A stretch of DNA of 64,000 nt from Candidatus Zixiibacteriota bacterium (GTDB lineage Bacteria > Zixibacteria > MSB-5A5 > WJJR01), in NCBI GenBank assembly GCA_036397555.1, contig DASWIS010000008.1, positions 124,001-188,000 of the forward strand, in the 5' to 3' direction. The stretch's first letter is position 1. Every line of letters starts with the position of its first letter. Below the pieces are notes generated by a model. It saw nothing but the letters and a program-made list of their open reading frames with translations. It was not told the DNA's origin and did no database searches. Positions 9,010 to 18,878 of the stretch are shown here, in pieces. Made by a program: the position numbers and the translations under genes.

Positions 9010-9359
9010 TTCAAAGCACCCTTCTTCCAGTCGTACCACAGGCCGAACGCGAGAATGGCGATGAAAATACCCATGGCCCAGAACGCCGGGGCGCCGATCT
9101 CGCGAAAGACCACCGCCCACGGAAACAGAAATGCCAACTCGACATCGAAGATGACAAAGAGAATCGCAACAAGATAGAATTGTACGTCGAAATACCCGCC
9201 GGGCATCTGAAACGGCGCAAAGCCGCACTCAAACGGGCGCTGCTTGACAGGAGTTGGCCGCTTGGGACCCAGAATGCTCCCCAAAAGCCACATCACCGCG
9301 ACCAACAGCGCGACGAACGTTCCGATCACCAACAACGGCCAGTACTGCGCGATGATCAA
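9000..9359 (-). CDS. nuoA: NADH-quinone oxidoreductase subunit A
   Basis: A 119-residue NuoA with three membrane helices: residues about 5-30, 58-80 and 88-108. The conserved loop after helix 1 contains KQRPFECGFAPF, where the cysteine near the quinone tunnel is a family hallmark, and helix 2 has the VIFDVELAFLFPWA signature. It is the first canonical complex I gene, 99 bases downstream of the seven-iron ferredoxin gene, and its end overlaps nuoB by 10 bases. Confidence 0.97.
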   Translation of the reverse strand: MIIAQYWPLLVIGTFVALLVAVMWLLGSILGPKRPTPVKQRPFECGFAPFQMPGGYFDVQFYLVAILFVIFDVELAFLFPWAVVFREIGAPAFWAMGIFIAILAFGLWYDWKKGALKWR

Positions 9360-9458
9360 TCTCCCTCAAAAAGAAAACGGCCGGCGCCGTTTTCGGTGAA
9401 ATCTCTTCTTGTTCCCACGCGGCAGGGCCGGACGATCAATCCATCCGAGCCGCACGTG

Positions 9459-9719
9459 TTACTTCTGAAAATACTCTGCGTTCTTGGCCGTGTAGTCGGT
9501 CCACTTCTCGGGGACTTCACTTTCCTCGAAGATCGCCTCAACGGGGCAGGCGGGAACACAGGCGCCGCAATCGATGCACTCCGCGGGATCGATATACAGC
9601 ATTTCCGCCTCTTCAAACTCCGCTGCGTCCTTGGTCGGATGGATACAATCGACCGGGCAGGCATCTACACACGCGGTGTCTTTGGTTCCGATGCACGGTT
9701 CGCAGATGACATACGTCAT
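9459..9719 (-). CDS. Seven-iron (3Fe-4S + 4Fe-4S) ferredoxin
   Basis: An 86-residue ferredoxin closely resembling the Thermus/Azotobacter FdI type. The N-terminal motif CEPCIGTKDTACVDACPVDC has the spacing of a [3Fe-4S] site with a shared cysteine, and CIDCGACVPACPVEA binds a [4Fe-4S] cluster. It starts at the ATG at 9717-9719 with a strong AGGAGGAG ribosome-binding site. It lies between the Rrf2 regulator and nuoA on the same strand, about 100 bases from each, so it may be co-transcribed and supply or take electrons at complex I. That partnership is inference from position. Confidence 0.93.
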   Translation of the reverse strand: MTYVICEPCIGTKDTACVDACPVDCIHPTKDAAEFEEAEMLYIDPAECIDCGACVPACPVEAIFEESEVPEKWTDYTAKNAEYFQK

Positions 9720-9820
9720 GGACCGACTCCTCCTGACCAGGTGCTGTCAATCCGTTGACGGCCAATCGGTTGAATCGGCCGACACGGTGCTTTCTCCGGC
9801 GATCCCCGCCGAGGTAATGC

Positions 9821-10255
9821 TCATGGTTCAAACGCCCCGACGCTACTTTTGTTGGAGACAAAATCGCTGATTGTCATCGAATCGAACAGCACTTTGATGC
9901 GCTCGTGCAGAGCCCTTAACGGGTCGCTGATGATACACTCATCATACTGGGGACAATCAGCCCCATTGCCGTCGACACAACGCACCAGCGCTGCTTTGCC
10001 CTCGATGGCCATTAAGACTTCGCTGAGATTCAGCGCATGGGGTTCCCGAGCCAGGGAGTAACCGCCCTTCTTTCCCTGGTGTGACTTCAGCATTCCCGCG
10101 GTCTTCAACTCATGAAAGACTTTGGCCACCAACTTTCCCGGCATGTTGTGCTGATCCGCAACTTCCCGGACATTCACCACCGTGCCGGGAGACTGGGCGG
10201 CAAGGTGGGCCAGCCCGATCAGTGCATACTCGGTACGTCGCGTCAGGTTGAGCAT
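9821..10255 (-). CDS. Rrf2-family transcriptional regulator, probable Fe-S sensor
   Basis: A 144-residue Rrf2 protein (IscR/NsrR/RsrR superfamily). The N-terminal winged helix (LTRRTEYALIGLAHLA, then a recognition helix around residues 38-55) is followed by the wing GKKGGYSLAR. Three cysteines at 93, 101 and 107 (C-x7-C-x5-C) match the cluster-binding loop of family members that sense iron-sulfur state, NO or redox. The start is the ATG at 10253-10255, nine codons inside the longest frame, because conservation starts at MLNLTRRTEYA. It leads the ferredoxin-nuo operon, so it is a good candidate for its regulator. Confidence 0.93.
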   Translation of the reverse strand: MLNLTRRTEYALIGLAHLAAQSPGTVVNVREVADQHNMPGKLVAKVFHELKTAGMLKSHQGKKGGYSLAREPHALNLSEVLMAIEGKAALVRCVDGNGADCPQYDECIISDPLRALHERIKVLFDSMTISDFVSNKSSVGAFEP

Positions 10256-10679
10256 GGAATCCTCACTTCCAGAGGAGCCCAACTGCGTGGGGTGTAGGGA
10301 ATTCGCCTGGCTGCGTCAAGCACGTTTGAGCAGTGTGGTGCCGCCGCCGCGTCTGCACTCCACCTGTCGGACCCCTTGTGAAATGTAACATTATATCCCA
10401 TATTACCTTATGGGCGAACCACCATCCGGCCCGCTGAATCTCCCGGATGCAATGGGACACAGTCGTGCCTTCCGTGAATCAATACGCCTTGGGTCGACTT
10501 TGCGCCACCTACTCCGGCGGTTTTTTGACATCTCCGATGACGATCGGGCAGATATTGACAGATTCAGTCGTGTATGACCTGCTTGATTCGTCGGCAGCAA
10601 ATTATGTGATTGGTTCTTGCAATTCCGAGCGTGTCGGTAGCGATGATTATCAGCCAATCAGCCAAAGGGAGACTCTGAA
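10256..10679. other. Divergent intergenic region between rrf2 and osmC
   Basis: No coding sequence is supported here. The part near rrf2 holds the minus-strand -10 box and the inverted repeat described separately. The part near osmC is AT-richer than its surroundings and contains TTGACA-like hexamers at about 10526 and 10556, but I could not pair either with a convincing -10 box. The osmC ribosome-binding site (AAAGGGAGA) lies at the right end. No riboswitch or small RNA was recognised. Confidence 0.5.
10390..10414 (-). promoter_or_regulatory. Candidate promoter and operator of the Rrf2-nuo operon
   Basis: On the minus strand a perfect TATAAT sits at 10395-10390. Directly upstream of it, at 10397-10414, lies an 18-bp perfect inverted repeat, CCCATA-N6-TATGGG, which occupies the spacer between the -10 box and where a -35 would be. 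No good -35 is visible, which is common at promoters controlled by Rrf2 proteins. The position suggests autoregulation, but this is not a recognised IscR, NsrR or RsrR consensus. The site is about 135 bases upstream of the rrf2 start. Confidence 0.5.
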
Positions 10680-11108
10680 ATGCCAACACGGAAGGCGCAA
10701 GCCGAATGGAAAGGCGATCTGAGGAACGGTTCGGGCGTCATGAAGATGGCAACCGGTTCTTATGAGGGGCCGTATTCATTCGGTTCCCGATTCGAGGAGT
10801 CGAAGGGCACCAACCCAGAGGAGCTCATCGCAGCAGCACATGCCGGGTGTTTCTCGATGGCGCTCTCGGCCGGATTGGGCAAGGCCGGCTTCAGCCCCAA
10901 GCGGGTCAGCACCAAGGCAACGGTCCACCTCGAAAAAGTCGGCGATGGATTTCAAATCACGACAATCGAACTGGATACCGAAGCCGAAGTGCCGGGAATC
11001 GACAAAGCCACGTTCATGCAGCACGCCGAGGGTGCCAAAGCCGGATGCCCGATATCGAAGGCCCTGGCGGCGGTACCGTCGATCAAACTGACCGCGAAAT
11101 TGCTGTAG
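10680..11108 (+). CDS. osmC: OsmC-family peroxiredoxin-like hydroperoxide reductase
   Basis: A 142-residue OsmC protein, a thiol peroxidase that reduces organic hydroperoxides. The two catalytic cysteines are Cys57 in AAHAGCFSMAL and Cys123 in GCPISKAL, both in typical family context; the N-terminus shows the KGDLRNGSG strand pair, and TNPEELIAAAHA precedes the first cysteine. The ATG follows AAAGGGAGACTCTGAA, a good ribosome-binding site. It is transcribed away from the redox-sensing Rrf2 gene, so shared oxidative control is possible but not shown. Confidence 0.95.
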   Translation: MPTRKAQAEWKGDLRNGSGVMKMATGSYEGPYSFGSRFEESKGTNPEELIAAAHAGCFSMALSAGLGKAGFSPKRVSTKATVHLEKVGDGFQITTIELDTEAEVPGIDKATFMQHAEGAKAGCPISKALAAVPSIKLTAKLL

Positions 11109-11165
11109 TCCTGCGGAATCGCGCGCGGGGCAAGGCGGCCTCCCCCTGCCGTCGATTACGGGCTC

Positions 11166-12017
11166 TCACTCTCCCAGGAATCCCATCGGGTCGATGGCGA
11201 TGCCGTCTTTGCGTATCTCATAGTGCAGGTGCGGCGCCGTCGACTGGCCCGTGTTGCCGGAAAATGCGATTCGGTCCCCACGCGATACCGCGTCCCCCTC
11301 GGTGACGAGCAAGACGGAGTTGTGCCCGTACGTTGTCCCAAAGCCGTTGGCGTGATCGATGACGATCATAAATCCGAAGGCGTCATCTTTCCCCGCAAAG
11401 GCGACCGTGCCATCTGCGGTCGCCATGATCGCCGTTCCCTCGCGGGCGGCGAAGTCGATGCCGGTGTGACGCAACACGGGATTATTCGAATGCGGCGAGA
11501 ATCCGCGCGATAGCCGTCCGGCGATCGGTTTGCCGCGTGGACGGTTATTGGGGTCGGGCGCGCAATTGGGAACCAGGACGCCTGGGTCTGTGCCGCCCGA
11601 TGCGACATCGGCCCATTCCGAGCCGGTGTCCGTTGCGGCACTGTCGTATCCGTCGGCCAGCACTCCCTCAGGCAGACGGTCGGGTCGAATCGAATCTGCA
11701 AAATCCGGCACCGAAATTCCCATCAGATCGGCAATTTGACGGGTAAACTCGCGGTGGCGTGTCAGTTCCGCTTCCAGGCGATCGACTTTCGCCATCGAAC
11801 CGAGCAACTGCTGGTTCTCGATCGACAAGGACTCGATACGATGCACCGAACGCCAATACAACAGCGTAAACATCGTCGTGACCAACAGTGCGATCAGGAC
11901 TGCCGCCGCCACCGTGATCAGCAGACGCATCGTGTACCATGGAAGACGGAAGGCCCGGACCGGACGATCCGGGCCGCCTTCCTCCATGACCATCAGTTGG
12001 TAGCCGGGACGTTTCAT
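11166..12017 (-). CDS. M23-family peptidase with N-terminal membrane anchor
   Basis: A 283-residue LytM-type metallopeptidase. Residues 31-54 form one transmembrane helix after a short cytoplasmic tail, then a coiled-coil-prone stretch (about 60-95) and a linker lead to the M23 domain at about 165-283. Zinc-site residues are visible: His184 and Asp188 in HTGID, and His265 in HLHYE, with His263 as partner. Such anchored M23 proteins cleave peptidoglycan cross-links or, when degenerate, activate amidases; the intact ligands here favour activity. It stands alone between two plus-strand units. Confidence 0.93.
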   Translation of the reverse strand: MKRPGYQLMVMEEGGPDRPVRAFRLPWYTMRLLITVAAAVLIALLVTTMFTLLYWRSVHRIESLSIENQQLLGSMAKVDRLEAELTRHREFTRQIADLMGISVPDFADSIRPDRLPEGVLADGYDSAATDTGSEWADVASGGTDPGVLVPNCAPDPNNRPRGKPIAGRLSRGFSPHSNNPVLRHTGIDFAAREGTAIMATADGTVAFAGKDDAFGFMIVIDHANGFGTTYGHNSVLLVTEGDAVSRGDRIAFSGNTGQSTAPHLHYEIRKDGIAIDPMGFLGE

Positions 12018-12151
12018 TGCCGTCGTTGACGCGAGACATTATACGGGCATCGCAACACGACGTCAGCCCGATTCGCATGCAACTTGCCGCGTGATTCCGG
12101 CGGTCATGGACCGTTTATTGAGCCGTTACGGCAATCCGAGGTCCATGCCAC

Positions 12152-13510
12152 GTGCCTGAGACATCCGAACTGAAACGATCCGTATCCGGCGTACGCGGTA
12201 TCGTCGGCGACACACTGACTCCCGAACTGGTCGCCCGGCACGCTGCGGCATTCGGCAGCCTTCTGAGTGGCGACAAGGTTGTCGTCGCCTCCGACACGCG
12301 TCCGACCGGCCCCATGATCAAGGAAGCGGCCATCAGCGGATTGCAGTCGGTCGGCTGCGATGTCATTGACATCGGGATCGCGCCGACCCCGACGGTGCCA
12401 TTGGCGGTCACGCACTTCAAGGCCGCAGGCGGGATTGCAGTCACCGCTTCGCACAATCCCATCGAGTGGAATGCGCTGAAATTCATCGGGTCGGCGACGC
12501 AATTGCTGTCGCCGACGCTATTTGACCGCATCTACGATCTCGCCGATGGGAACGGTCGAATCGCATACAGGGGCTGGGACAAGATCGGTTCACGCACATC
12601 GTCGTTGGCGATGTTGAATGTTCACATTCGGCGCGTTCTCTCGTTGAAGCAGGTCGCAACACGTGCCGTCGCACGGCGCAAACCGAAAGTGGTCCTCGAT
12701 GCGGTCAATGGCGCCGGATCGGTGTATGCACCGGCGCTGCTGAGGAAACTGGCATGTCGCGTGGTCGAGATTCACTGCAGGCCCGACGGACGATTCCCGA
12801 GAGGAACCGAGCCGTTGCCCGAGAACTTGAAGGATCTGTGTGCGGCAGTAGTGAGGCATCGCGCCGATATCGGCTTTGCGCTTGATCCCGATGCCGACCG
12901 TCTGGCCGTCGTCGACGAGCAGGGCAAGCCCCTGGGAGAAGAGCGCACGCTCGTGCTGGCGACCGAATGGGTACTCTCGCGCACGCCGGGACCGGTGGTC
13001 ATCAATCTTTCGACGACACAGGCGGTTCTCGATGTCGCCAAATCACACAAACAGCGCGGGTACACCGCCAAAGTCGGCGAGGCGAATGTCGCCGCAATGA
13101 TCAAGTCCAAACACGCCGTCATCGGGGGCGAGGGCAACGGCGGCGTAATCATGCCCTCGCTGCATCCGGGGCGCGATGCGATGCTGGGGATGGCATTGGT
13201 GTTGTCGTACTTATCCCACGCCGATCAACCAATATCACAGTTGTCGGCCGGGCTGCCGATGTATTATGCCGCCAAAACCAGGAAAGCCCAGTCCGGGGAT
13301 TGGCAGGACCGATTGAGTCGTTTTGCCGATCACTTCGGTACAAGGGGACAGATCGACACGCGGGATGGGATTAAAGTCACGATGGACGGTGAATCGGTTC
13401 ATGCGCGCGCTTCCAATACTGAGCCAATTGTCCGTATATCGACTGAGGCTAGAACGCAGAAGCAAGCGAAGGCGTTGCTCTCGGAGGCATTGGAGTCGCT
13501 GGGGTATTGA
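12152..13510 (+). CDS. glmM: Phosphoglucosamine mutase-type alpha-D-phosphohexomutase
   Basis: A 452-residue phosphohexomutase. The phosphoserine loop TASHNP (Ser100), the metal loop DPDADRL, the sugar-binding GGEGNGGVI and the phosphate-binding RASNTEPIVRI are all present. The sugar loop and the N in SNTEP resemble archaeal-type mutases more than E. coli GlmM, so substrate choice (glucosamine-, mannose- or glucose-phosphate) is not certain; nearness to glmS favours phosphoglucosamine. The start is GTG at 12152, as no in-frame ATG is available near the conserved N-terminus. It begins a plus-strand group ending with glmS. Confidence 0.85.
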   Translation: MPETSELKRSVSGVRGIVGDTLTPELVARHAAAFGSLLSGDKVVVASDTRPTGPMIKEAAISGLQSVGCDVIDIGIAPTPTVPLAVTHFKAAGGIAVTASHNPIEWNALKFIGSATQLLSPTLFDRIYDLADGNGRIAYRGWDKIGSRTSSLAMLNVHIRRVLSLKQVATRAVARRKPKVVLDAVNGAGSVYAPALLRKLACRVVEIHCRPDGRFPRGTEPLPENLKDLCAAVVRHRADIGFALDPDADRLAVVDEQGKPLGEERTLVLATEWVLSRTPGPVVINLSTTQAVLDVAKSHKQRGYTAKVGEANVAAMIKSKHAVIGGEGNGGVIMPSLHPGRDAMLGMALVLSYLSHADQPISQLSAGLPMYYAAKTRKAQSGDWQDRLSRFADHFGTRGQIDTRDGIKVTMDGESVHARASNTEPIVRISTEARTQKQAKALLSEALESLGY

Positions 13511-13607
13511 TCGATCGGTGTCCCGGAGCGATCATCCCGGAGTTCAGACGGATGAGTTCACTCGCCTCATCGACACCGGAACCTCGTGGGGTGTAAGGTA
13601 CAAGGGA

Positions 13608-14369
13608 GTGAGTACAGCTCAGACATTTGCCATCGCAGCCAATCTGATCGTGGTTACGAATTGGTCGGTAGTACACGCGCAGCTCGACTCAATTGATGCG
13701 CGTAGTTTATTCTGTGATGCTCTGTATCAGTACCTGAGAGTCGAAGGGGTATCGGACAGTGCACTCGATGCACTGAGCGACTGTGTTCCAATGCGGATTG
13801 TGCATCACATATCACAGGATCCCGAGTACATTAACTTCGAGTTGGCGTGTATTCCAGTCCCTCTTCGTCATGGTGACAGTTCATTTGTGCCGAGCAAGAG
13901 TGAGGTGTTTTGCGGATGCTCAGATGGCCACGGCCTTACGTACGTAGTCATACTAAAGCAGAATCTGAACGGTTGGGAATCGATCTGGGACACAACTTTG
14001 CACTTCAGTTGTGCCCCGATTGGTCTGATGCATCAAGATCTCGGCATCGGTAAGGGTTCTTATCCCACGCTACATCTGATGGAGTCATGGGTTTGGGGTG
14101 TTACTAATTGGCTGATCGAATGGAACGGCGTGGCAGGACGATTTGTCTCCGATGCAACACGATTTGGCCCACAAACTATCACGGGGTGGTTTGAACCCAT
14201 TGACATGAACGGAGACGGCGTCATGGAACTCAGTGTCCAGGACACCCACGGACCCGAGGCGCTCCACGGGAGAGTGTGGACATTCGATCAACGCACACAG
14301 CAGTACAGACTCGACTCAGCATTATCGGAGTACATGTTTCCAGGAAACGCGTTGGATTCAATAGAATAG
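13608..14369 (+). CDS. Secreted protein of unknown function between glmM and glmS
   Basis: A 253-residue protein with a likely signal peptide: after the GTG start at 13608 comes a hydrophobic stretch ending in WSVVHAQ, which looks like a cleavage site. The start is chosen because the longer frame overlaps glmM and the signal begins here; AAGG lies nine bases upstream. The mature part is rich in Trp and Asp and contains MNGDGVMEL near the C-terminus, which resembles an FG-GAP/VCBS calcium loop. It ends nine bases before glmS. Its codon use is less G+C-rich than its neighbours. I do not recognise a specific family. Confidence 0.7.
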   Translation: MSTAQTFAIAANLIVVTNWSVVHAQLDSIDARSLFCDALYQYLRVEGVSDSALDALSDCVPMRIVHHISQDPEYINFELACIPVPLRHGDSSFVPSKSEVFCGCSDGHGLTYVVILKQNLNGWESIWDTTLHFSCAPIGLMHQDLGIGKGSYPTLHLMESWVWGVTNWLIEWNGVAGRFVSDATRFGPQTITGWFEPIDMNGDGVMELSVQDTHGPEALHGRVWTFDQRTQQYRLDSALSEYMFPGNALDSIE

Positions 14370-14378
14370 AGGGCCCCC

Positions 14379-16205
<1,827 letters not shown>

Positions 16206-16264
16206 GGCGGCAAGTGTCGATTGCGCTGGTAGGGGCGCGATTCATTCGCAAACACGTATAGAAG

Positions 16265-16296
16265 AAAGCCCCCGCCGTTTCCGGCAGGGGCTTTTT
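16265..16296. terminator. Bidirectional intrinsic terminator after glmS
   Basis: The arms AAAGCCCC (16265-16272) and GGGGCTTT (16287-16294) pair around a loop that itself contains GCCG/CGGC pairs. The plus strand continues in TTTTT and the minus strand shows an A/T-rich flank, so it can serve both glmS and the converging gene at 16322-16624. Confidence 0.85.
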
Positions 16297-16321
16297 CGTT
16301 CGAGTGAGGCGATCTCTCTTG

Positions 16322-16624
16322 TTAGCTCCTGCTCTTCATCGCCTTCTCGATTCCCGCTTTCAGGTCGGCGGCGTTCATGACCGGGGTCATATAGACTTCG
16401 GCGTTCAGTCCGAAGAAAAACGACTCGGCGACCGAGGGGATGTGTGTCGGGTCAGGCAGATCGATCACGAACATCGCGGTTCGCTTCCCGGCTTCGGCAA
16501 AGAAATACGCCGCTTCGGGTTTGAAGCGCTGCATGAAGGCCTCCATCACCTTCGGCAACGTACCGTTCTCAATTGCTTTGTTCCCCGCTTCGACCGGGAT
16601 TGAGGCCTTCACTAAGGTGCGCAT
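16322..16624 (-). CDS. Conserved hypothetical protein, about 100 residues
   Basis: A 100-residue soluble protein beginning MRTLVKASIPVEAGNKAI. The layout, a short beta strand, a helix around residues 15-35, strands at 38-56 (AAYFFAEAGKRTAMFVIDL) and a C-terminal strand and helix, suggests a ferredoxin-like alpha/beta fold, such as dimeric alpha-beta barrel proteins. No catalytic motif is visible. It is a single-gene unit: glmS converges on it through a shared terminator, and a second terminator lies upstream. I recognise no named family. Confidence 0.75.
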   Translation of the reverse strand: MRTLVKASIPVEAGNKAIENGTLPKVMEAFMQRFKPEAAYFFAEAGKRTAMFVIDLPDPTHIPSVAESFFFGLNAEVYMTPVMNAADLKAGIEKAMKSRS

Positions 16625-16740
16625 GGTCTGCGGCTCCTGTCTTGTGGGTGGATTGTGTGTTCTGTGGTGTTTCGCCCACAGATCCTGAAGCTAAGTAAAC
16701 CGTGCCGGGGCGTCGCAGCTTAAGTTGAAAGCGAATGAAA

Positions 16741-16773
16741 AAAGCCCCGTCCCGGCAGTCGGGACGGGGCTTT
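16741..16773 (-). terminator. Intrinsic terminator of the cysteine-repeat gene
   Basis: Perfect 13-bp arms (AAAGCCCCGTCCC at 16741-16753 and its complement at 16761-16773) surround a seven-base loop. On the minus strand the hairpin is followed by a run of six T, so it terminates the gene at 16799-17797. Confidence 0.9.
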
Positions 16774-16798
16774 GATGTTTCGTAATTCGACGCACGGC

Positions 16799-17797
16799 TT
16801 AACGGCTGCCGCCGGCAGAGGTGTTCTGGACCGGGGCGGATTGCTCGGTCTCGGTCGCGGACAACAGCTTTACGGCCGCAGTCGGGGTCTCGCCCTTGCT
16901 CTCATGCTTGGCGATGTACGCTTCGGCATCGGCACGGCTCATACCGCGCGCGACACAGGCGTCGATGCAGGCCTCACGCGACGGGACCGCATTCAGGTCC
17001 ACCGCCACAGCGGCCTTGCCCGCCGACACGGCGCACTGAGCGTACTTTGCTTCCGCCTGCGAGCGTGTGAAACCATCGGCCATCAGACGGTTGAGGCACT
17101 CTTCCTTGCTGATGTTGCAGGCCTTGCCATCAGTCGCTGAGGCCAAGCTGGCGGTCGTCTTCGAACCGCTGCAGCCGGAGGCGCTGGCGGTCTGTGCATT
17201 GGCTTTCGAAGCACAGCCACTGGCGCTGGCGGTCTGCGCATTGGCTTTGGAGGCGCAACCATCAGCGCTCGCCAAGCTGGCAGTGGTCTTGGAAGCGGAG
17301 CAACCACTGGCGCTGGCAGTCTGAGCACTGGCCTTGGAGGCACAGCCATCGGCACTCGCCAAGCTGGCGTTTGCCTTGGAAGCACAACCGCTGGCGCTGG
17401 CAGTCTGAGCACTGGCCTTGGAGGCACAGCCGCTGGCGTTTGCTTGCTGGACGGCGGCGGCCTTGGAGGCACAGCCGCTGCCTTCGCTCGCGTTGGCCTG
17501 GTACACCTTGGCCTCGTTGCCGCAGCCCTTGGCAACGCATGCAGCCCATTTGGCCTCGGCATCAGCGCGCGTTAGACCATCGGCCATCAGCTTGGCAACG
17601 CACTCTTCCTTGGTGCAGGATTTTCCATCGGCGCCGACCAACTTGGCATCGGCCGAGGAAACCTGGGCGGTCGTTGCATCTTTCGATGCTTTCGCGTGTG
17701 AGTCGCAGGCGTATCCGTCGGCAATCGACAGACCGCCACCCAGCGCAACCACGGCCAACAGGGCGATGATTGTCTGGTGACGTTTCAGAAACTGCAT
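16799..17797 (-). CDS. Exported Cys/Ala/Ser-rich repeat protein
   Basis: A 332-residue exported protein of unknown function. The start at 17797 follows a strong AAAGGGAGG site and begins a clear signal peptide (hydrophobic residues 10-25). A helix-pair unit of about 30 residues occurs three times: 61-92, 227-255 and 274-297, with ECxxxLMADGxTRxxAEAK as its core in the first two. Between copies one and two lies a low-complexity array at 106-222, in which a G-C-A-S-K core returns every 14-15 residues (Cys109, 124, 138, 152, 166, 181, 195, 209). The regular cysteines suggest metal binding or disulfide cross-linking; this is inference. Confidence 0.8.
   Translation of the reverse strand: MQFLKRHQTIIALLAVVALGGGLSIADGYACDSHAKASKDATTAQVSSADAKLVGADGKSCTKEECVAKLMADGLTRADAEAKWAACVAKGCGNEAKVYQANASEGSGCASKAAAVQQANASGCASKASAQTASASGCASKANASLASADGCASKASAQTASASGCSASKTTASLASADGCASKANAQTASASGCASKANAQTASASGCSGSKTTASLASATDGKACNISKEECLNRLMADGFTRSQAEAKYAQCAVSAGKAAVAVDLNAVPSREACIDACVARGMSRADAEAYIAKHESKGETPTAAVKLLSATETEQSAPVQNTSAGGSR
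17132..17482 (-). repeat. In-gene tandem repeat of about 42 bp
   Basis: This is the DNA behind the repetitive cysteine array of the surrounding gene. Units of 42-45 bp encode variants of SGCASKANAQTASA. Unit ends alternate between QTASASG and SLASADG, suggesting that the array grew by duplication of two-unit blocks. The units remain in frame with no stop. Confidence 0.85.
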
Positions 17798-18062
17798 GGT
17801 ACCTCCCTTTGGGTTACAGATAATCAACTCGTTGTCGAATTCAACACTCTGAGTCAACAATTGATCCCGGAAAATTGTCCTATCAGTTTAATTCGGCAAG
17901 TAAATTCGTCTGACTTCAAGCAAAATGGAACACACAATTGCCGCTCTTGTCAATCCTTTTCGCCACACGGGGTTACCGACCAGCGCCGGTTTTATGCCAG
18001 CCTAAGCGCTCTAATCGTAAAATTGTGTCGCGATAGTTGAGGCAATTCGAGGATAACAGACT

Positions 18063-18770
18063 GTGCACCATGATATTACGATCCTGCTTGTAACGGCAGC
18101 CTCCATCGGGTTTATCCACACCCTCTTGGGACCCGACCATTATATCCCGTTTGTGGCCATGGCGAAATCGGGCCCATGGTCTCTGAGGAAGACCATCGCT
18201 GTCGTCTTGGTTTGCGGGTTGGGACACGTGGGCAGTTCGGTCATCATCGGCGCTCTCGGGATCGGGCTGGGCTGGGCGTTGGGCGCGATGGAAGCACTCG
18301 AAACGATGCGCGGCGATTGGGCAGCGCTGGCGCTGATCGGTTTCGGACTGGCATACATGATCTGGGGTATTCATCGCTGACTGCGTCAACATACGCACAC
18401 ACACTTCCATGTCGGTGGTGATGGGAATCCGGTTGTTCACGCACATGCTCACGTCGGCGAACACGTCCACGCCGATGCCCTCCCATACCGTTTCTCACCT
18501 TGGGCGCTGTTTGTCGTGTTCATTCTGGGGCCCTGTGAGCCATTGATCCCGCTGCTGATCATCCCGGCGTCTCAGCACAGTTGGTGGGGTGTGGCCGCCG
18601 TCATCCTGGTCTTCGGCGCAGTCACCATCATCACCATGCTGGCAATGACTTTCGCCCTCATCCACGGATTGAGTCTGATCCCGGTTCGGTCTTTTGAACG
18701 CTGGGTGTCTGCCCTGGCGGAATTTGCCCTTTTTGTTTCCGGAGCCCCGATCCGCTGGCTGGGGCTCTGA
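18063..18770 (+). CDS. TauE/SafE-NicO-like membrane transporter with an in-frame TGA
   Basis: One reading frame of 236 codons starts at GTG 18063 (GAGGA nine bases upstream) and is open to 18770 except for a TGA at 18378-18380. Both sides belong together: residues 1-105 hold three membrane helices with HTLLGPDHYIPF, and the part after the TGA has a histidine-rich loop (HTHTHFH, HAHAHVGEHVH), then FILGPCEPLIPLL and two further helices, as in UreH/NicO-type metal or anion exporters. The TGA falls just before the His loop, where as far as I recall relatives have a small residue such as Ala. Either a nonsense mutation or a recoded codon would explain it. Confidence 0.7.
18405..18426 (+). promoter_or_regulatory. 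Hairpin downstream of the in-frame TGA (possible bacterial SECIS)
   Basis: A six-base-pair stem (TTCCAT with ATGGGA, including one G-U pair) closes a ten-base loop that begins with G. The loop starts 30 bases after the TGA, within the 16-37 base range known for bacterial SECIS elements. Such short hairpins are common by chance, so this is weak support. Confidence 0.25.
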
Positions 18771-18878
18771 CGCCCCCGATTCTCCAATCCGAAGACCGGC
18801 TTGAATCAGGGCGATCAATCCGCTATCGTCGAAAGTCTGTGCCGTTTGTGGTTAGCAAAGGGCCAGAGAAAACACCGC

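Noticed and set aside
17132-17482. Regularly spaced direct repeats that might suggest a CRISPR array
   Set aside because: The units are contiguous with no unique spacers and encode an in-frame protein repeat.
18063-18770. Genome-wide TGA reassignment to explain the transporter TGA
   Set aside because: Several genes here end at TGA in tight overlaps, such as nuoD-nuoEF and nuoH-nuoI, so TGA is a normal stop.
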